From Oscillospiraceae bacterium (GTDB taxonomy: Bacteria > Bacillota > Clostridia > Oscillospirales > Oscillospiraceae), in the NCBI GenBank assembly GCA_902779945.1, contig CACZDN010000017.1:1-64000 (forward strand): a stretch of 64,000 bases of DNA, written 5' to 3'. A program made the translations under genes and the position numbers. Position 1 is the stretch's first letter. Every line of letters begins with the position of its first letter. Below, piece after piece: positions 61,182 through 64,000 of this stretch. Below the pieces are notes generated by a model. It was given only the letters and a program-made list of their open reading frames with translations. It was not told where the DNA came from and did not search any database.

Positions 61182-63131
61182 TCAACGCGCCATGTTCCAG
61201 GCCGCCAGGAGGAACAGGGCCAGGACGCCGCAGGCGGCATAGAGGAGGTCTGCGGAGAAGCTGCGCTCCACGCGGCTTCTCCTGCTCCGGGTCCGGTAGG
61301 CCGAGAACTCCGGGTCCTCGGGCGGGACAACCTCGTTCTTCGCGCCGAGGAAGATAAAGTTCACCTGCGACAGCACGAGGAGCGCGCTGACGGTCTCCAC
61401 GAGTCTCGCGGCGACCGCGCCGAGGAAGGCGAGGCCGCGCAGGAGGGGCCGGTAGACCGCGTCCTCCAGATCGAGGCCCCGGGGCCATACGCTGCGGTAG
61501 GTCTCGACCCCGTCCTCGCGACGCGTCAGCCACTTCATGCCGACAAAGGCGAAGACCAGCGCGCCGATGGTGACGGAGATCAACGCGCCCTTGAGGTTCG
61601 TGAGCGAGAAGTAGTGTACCGCGTGGGCCATCGGCTCGCGCCGGAAGAAGGGCAGGGCATACTGCGCGATCCTGTCCATGGTGGCGTGCGGCGTGAGACC
61701 CAGAAGCGGCATCAGGATGCCGCCGGTCACGAGCACCGAGGCCGTCATGCCGTTCATGCAGCGCCCCGGCTTCCGGTGCTGGTGCGCCGGCTTTTTTGCG
61801 AGGAAGAGGATGTAGAAAAGCCGCGCCATGTACGCCAGCGTCAGACCGCCGGAGAGCAGGAAGATCCACTCCACCGCCCGAAAGGGGGCGGCGCTGCGGC
61901 CGTGCTCGGCCAGATGCTCGCAGTACTCCACGATCCCCTCGTGCAGGAGGGTCTTGCTGATATAGCCGCCGAAGCCCGGGATGCCCGCGATGGAGCAAGC
62001 GCCGGAGAGAAAGGCCAGCTTCAGAAGCGGCTGGTCCCGCCCAAAGCCGCGCACCTCGTTGAGGTCCAGGGAGTGGACATTGAAGTACACCACGCCCGCC
62101 GCGACGAAGAGCGTGAGCTTGATGAGCGAGTGGTTCAGGATGTGCAGTGTCGCCCCGCAGGCGGCAATGGAGCCGTGCCCGCCCAGAAGATTGCACATCG
62201 CCACGCCCGTGAGGATGAAGCCGATCTGACTCATGGACGAGCAGGCGAGGGTGCGCTTGAGGTCCGTGGAGAACACCGCCAGCAGCGCGCCGAGGAACAT
62301 CGTGATCACCGCCGGCACGAGCAGCAGAAGGCCCCAGCCTTCCACCCCGTCAAAGAGCCAGCAGGTGACGCCGATGATGCCGAAGACGCCGCTCTTGGTC
62401 AGGATGCCGGAGAGCAGCGCACTCGCGGGCGCGGGGGCCACGGGGTGGGCTTTGGGCAGCCAGATGTGCAGCGGGAACATGCCCGCCTTGGCGCCGAAGC
62501 CGATCAGCGCGCACACGCCCACGGCGTAGCGCAGGCCTGTGTCCATCTTCGGGGCCTTTTTGACGATATTCTCAAAGCTGAGCGCCCCGACCGCGTTTTC
62601 CAGCAGGAACAGGCCCATCAGCATCGTGAGGCCGCCGATGACCGCGATGAAGAGATAGGTCTCGCCGGCGCGGAGGGCCTGCGGCGTCTCGTTCTGGACG
62701 ACCCAGACGTAGGACGTGAAGCTCATCATCTCGAAGAAGATAAAGAGCGTCATGAGATCCGCCGCGAGAAAGACGCCCAGCAGCGCTCCCAGCGTCCAGA
62801 GATAGAACATAAAGTAGCGGGGGTTGAGGCGCGCGCCGTCGAAATACTCGGGCGAGGCCAGCGCCGTCATGAGCCACATGAAGCCCGCGAGGACGGCCAT
62901 GACCGTGCGCATCCCGCCGGCGCAAAAGTGTACGCCGACGCCGCAGAGGCCCCAGAAGCTGCCGACGCCGCCCGTGAGCTCCGGCATACGCAGCAGCGAC
63001 AGGGCCATGGCGAAGATCAACACCGTCACGCCAAGGGTGAGGCGCTGCCCCGCCCGTTCGGACCTGCGGCACAGAAAGTAGCAGGCGACCGCCGCGAAGA
63101 TCGGCAGAAATACCATCAGGGTCAGCATCAT
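61182..63131 (-). CDS. Proton-conducting antiporter-like membrane subunit (NuoL/MrpA/HyfB family)
   Basis: 649 residues from the ATG at 63131, which overlaps the preceding stop (ATGA). About 14-16 transmembrane helices. The proton_antipo_M core includes FEMMSFTSYVWVV (conserved Glu in TM5), FGAKAGMFPLHIWLPKAHP (conserved Lys of TM7), and LHILNHSLIKLTLF (TM8 His/Lys). This family pumps H+ or Na+ in complex I, Mrp antiporters and membrane-bound hydrogenases. The extended C-terminus fits a NuoL-type subunit. Which complex it serves cannot be told from the window. Confidence 0.87.
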   Translation of the reverse strand: MMLTLMVFLPIFAAVACYFLCRRSERAGQRLTLGVTVLIFAMALSLLRMPELTGGVGSFWGLCGVGVHFCAGGMRTVMAVLAGFMWLMTALASPEYFDGARLNPRYFMFYLWTLGALLGVFLAADLMTLFIFFEMMSFTSYVWVVQNETPQALRAGETYLFIAVIGGLTMLMGLFLLENAVGALSFENIVKKAPKMDTGLRYAVGVCALIGFGAKAGMFPLHIWLPKAHPVAPAPASALLSGILTKSGVFGIIGVTCWLFDGVEGWGLLLLVPAVITMFLGALLAVFSTDLKRTLACSSMSQIGFILTGVAMCNLLGGHGSIAACGATLHILNHSLIKLTLFVAAGVVYFNVHSLDLNEVRGFGRDQPLLKLAFLSGACSIAGIPGFGGYISKTLLHEGIVEYCEHLAEHGRSAAPFRAVEWIFLLSGGLTLAYMARLFYILFLAKKPAHQHRKPGRCMNGMTASVLVTGGILMPLLGLTPHATMDRIAQYALPFFRREPMAHAVHYFSLTNLKGALISVTIGALVFAFVGMKWLTRREDGVETYRSVWPRGLDLEDAVYRPLLRGLAFLGAVAARLVETVSALLVLSQVNFIFLGAKNEVVPPEDPEFSAYRTRSRRSRVERSFSADLLYAACGVLALFLLAAWNMAR

Positions 63132-64000
63132 GTCATCCCTCCGATCCAGGTCGAAATGGGGGCCGACAGCAGCGACGCCGCCACGATCAGCGCCGACAGA
63201 AAGAGCAGCGAGCCGCGCATCAGCGCGTCGGCCTCGTGGAAGTCCTCCGGCAGCGGCGGGGCCTCGTGCGTCGGGAAGTAGAAGTGGACCACCGCGCTCA
63301 TCATGCACAGCGTGGTCAGAATCGCGGACACCGCCAGCGCCGCCGCGCCCAGTACGCCCGTCCACCCGCCGGAGGCGGCGGAGGCGACGCCCAGGGTCCA
63401 CTTGCTCAGGAAGGCCCCGAAGGGCGGCACGCCCATCAGCGCCAGCGCCGCCAGCGTGAAGGACGCCGCGGTCACGGGCATCTTCTTTTTAATGCCCTCC
63501 ATGGTGTGGACGTACTCGAGGCCGTTGTTGTGCAGGATCGCGCCCGCGCAGAAGAAGAGCGTGATCTTGATGACCGAGTGATAGATGAGGTGCAGCATCC
63601 CGCCGACAAAGCCAAGCGGACTCATGGCCGTGAAGCCCAGAAGGATGTACGAGAGGTTCGACACCGTGTGGTAGGCCAGGCGGCGCTTGAGGTGGTCCTG
63701 CCGCAGGGCCATGCCCGTGCCGAACATGACCGTAAAGCCCGCCGCGGCCATCACGACCGTCTGCGCCCAGGTGCCGCGGGCAAAGTCCGGGCCGAAGCCG
63801 AAGTAGATCAGCCGCATCACCGCGAAGGCCCCGGACTTGACCACCGCCACCGCGTGCAGCAGGGCGGTGACCGGCGTGGGCGCGACGGCGGCCGCGGGCA
63901 GCCAGCGGTGGAAGGGGAAGATCGCGGCCTTGACGCCGAAGCCGAAGAAGGCCAGCACAAAGACGGTCAGAAGCTCCCGCTCGTGCCCCGCGGTCTTCGC
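63128..64000 (-). CDS. Second proton-conducting antiporter-like subunit (partial)
   Basis: The 5' part lies beyond base 64000; 290 residues are visible. The visible half has FFGFGVKAAIFPFHRWLPAA (TM7 Lys), VTALLHAVAVVKSGAFAVMR, LIYHSVIKITLFFCAGAI (TM8 His/Lys) and LMGVPPFGAFLSKW, the MrpD/NuoM/NuoN signature. It overlaps the next gene by 4 nt. Two such subunits in tandem suggest a multi-subunit ion pump operon reaching to the right. Confidence 0.87.
   Translation of the reverse strand, partial: AKTAGHERELLTVFVLAFFGFGVKAAIFPFHRWLPAAAVAPTPVTALLHAVAVVKSGAFAVMRLIYFGFGPDFARGTWAQTVVMAAAGFTVMFGTGMALRQDHLKRRLAYHTVSNLSYILLGFTAMSPLGFVGGMLHLIYHSVIKITLFFCAGAILHNNGLEYVHTMEGIKKKMPVTAASFTLAALALMGVPPFGAFLSKWTLGVASAASGGWTGVLGAAALAVSAILTTLCMMSAVVHFYFPTHEAPPLPEDFHEADALMRGSLLFLSALIVAASLLSAPISTWIGGMT

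Overview
The window comes from a high-GC, anaerobic, endospore-lineage member of the Clostridia, most likely Oscillospiraceae (the Flavonifractor/Oscillibacter/Lawsonibacter neighbourhood). This is inferred from the ribosomal protein gene order, the sporulation genes spoIVB and spoIIE, DnaD/DnaI-type helicase loading genes, a monomeric [FeFe] hydrogenase, a type III glutamine synthetase, a SAM-I riboswitch and AGGAGG-type ribosome binding sites. The family assignment is inference; no 16S rRNA gene is present.

Layout. 1-7890: end of the spc ribosomal operon and the alpha operon (rplF' rplR rpsE rpmD rplO secY adk map infA rpmJ // rpsM rpsK rpsD rpoA rplQ), closed by a strong terminator. A repeat-rich gap splits rpmJ from rpsM, and rpsD carries an N-terminal deletion with a frameshift. 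8231-12334 (minus): cell-elongation operon maf-mreC-mreD-mrdA, without mreB. 12574-14658 (minus): U32 protein (RlhA-like). 14953-16830 (plus): DnaD-like and DnaI-like primosome pair. 16867-21082: exported Ig-like repeat protein divergent from a GH13 oligo-1,6-glucosidase. 21331-23136: ispE and a Cof-type HAD phosphatase. 23606-26149: secreted FMN/FAD flavoprotein reductase divergent from a small membrane zinc-ribbon protein, each behind a near-consensus promoter. 26439-30070 (minus): DUF4317, NUDIX, DUF1643, ahcY. 30234-35861 (minus): [FeFe] hydrogenase, glnN, His-rich CsoR-family sensor, and metK under a SAM-I riboswitch. 36178-42223 (plus): rRNA methyltransferase, then an iron-type ABC transporter (binding protein, ATPase, fused permease) and a HAD phosphatase. 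42681-50416 (minus): spoIVB, mscS, ruvX, a glycosyltransferase, DUF2461, a two-gene SufB/SufC system and an exported protein of unknown function. 50653-58097 (mostly plus): membrane protein, fRMsr, an LRR/VWA/MoxR-ATPase module, and a PIG-L deacetylase/sugar transferase/formyltransferase cassette. 58220-64000 (minus): small SpoIIE-linked protein, spoIIE and two antiporter-like proton-pump subunits running off the edge.

How the genes work together. S-adenosylmethionine synthesis (metK), its product recycling (ahcY) and methionine sulfoxide repair (fRMsr) lie within about 25 kb. Redox and energy genes (hydrogenase, extracytoplasmic flavoprotein, ion-pump subunits, minimal Suf) fit anaerobic metabolism. 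No tRNA, rRNA, CRISPR array, transposase or phage gene was seen.

The most distinctive non-coding feature is the density of palindromic dispersed elements. One is a MITE-like family with about 20-bp inverted termini and at least five copies. Others are a 221-bp inverted-repeat element with an internal 42-bp tandem duplication, a 143-bp palindromic element, and GC-rich hairpin clusters. They occupy nearly every long intergenic gap.
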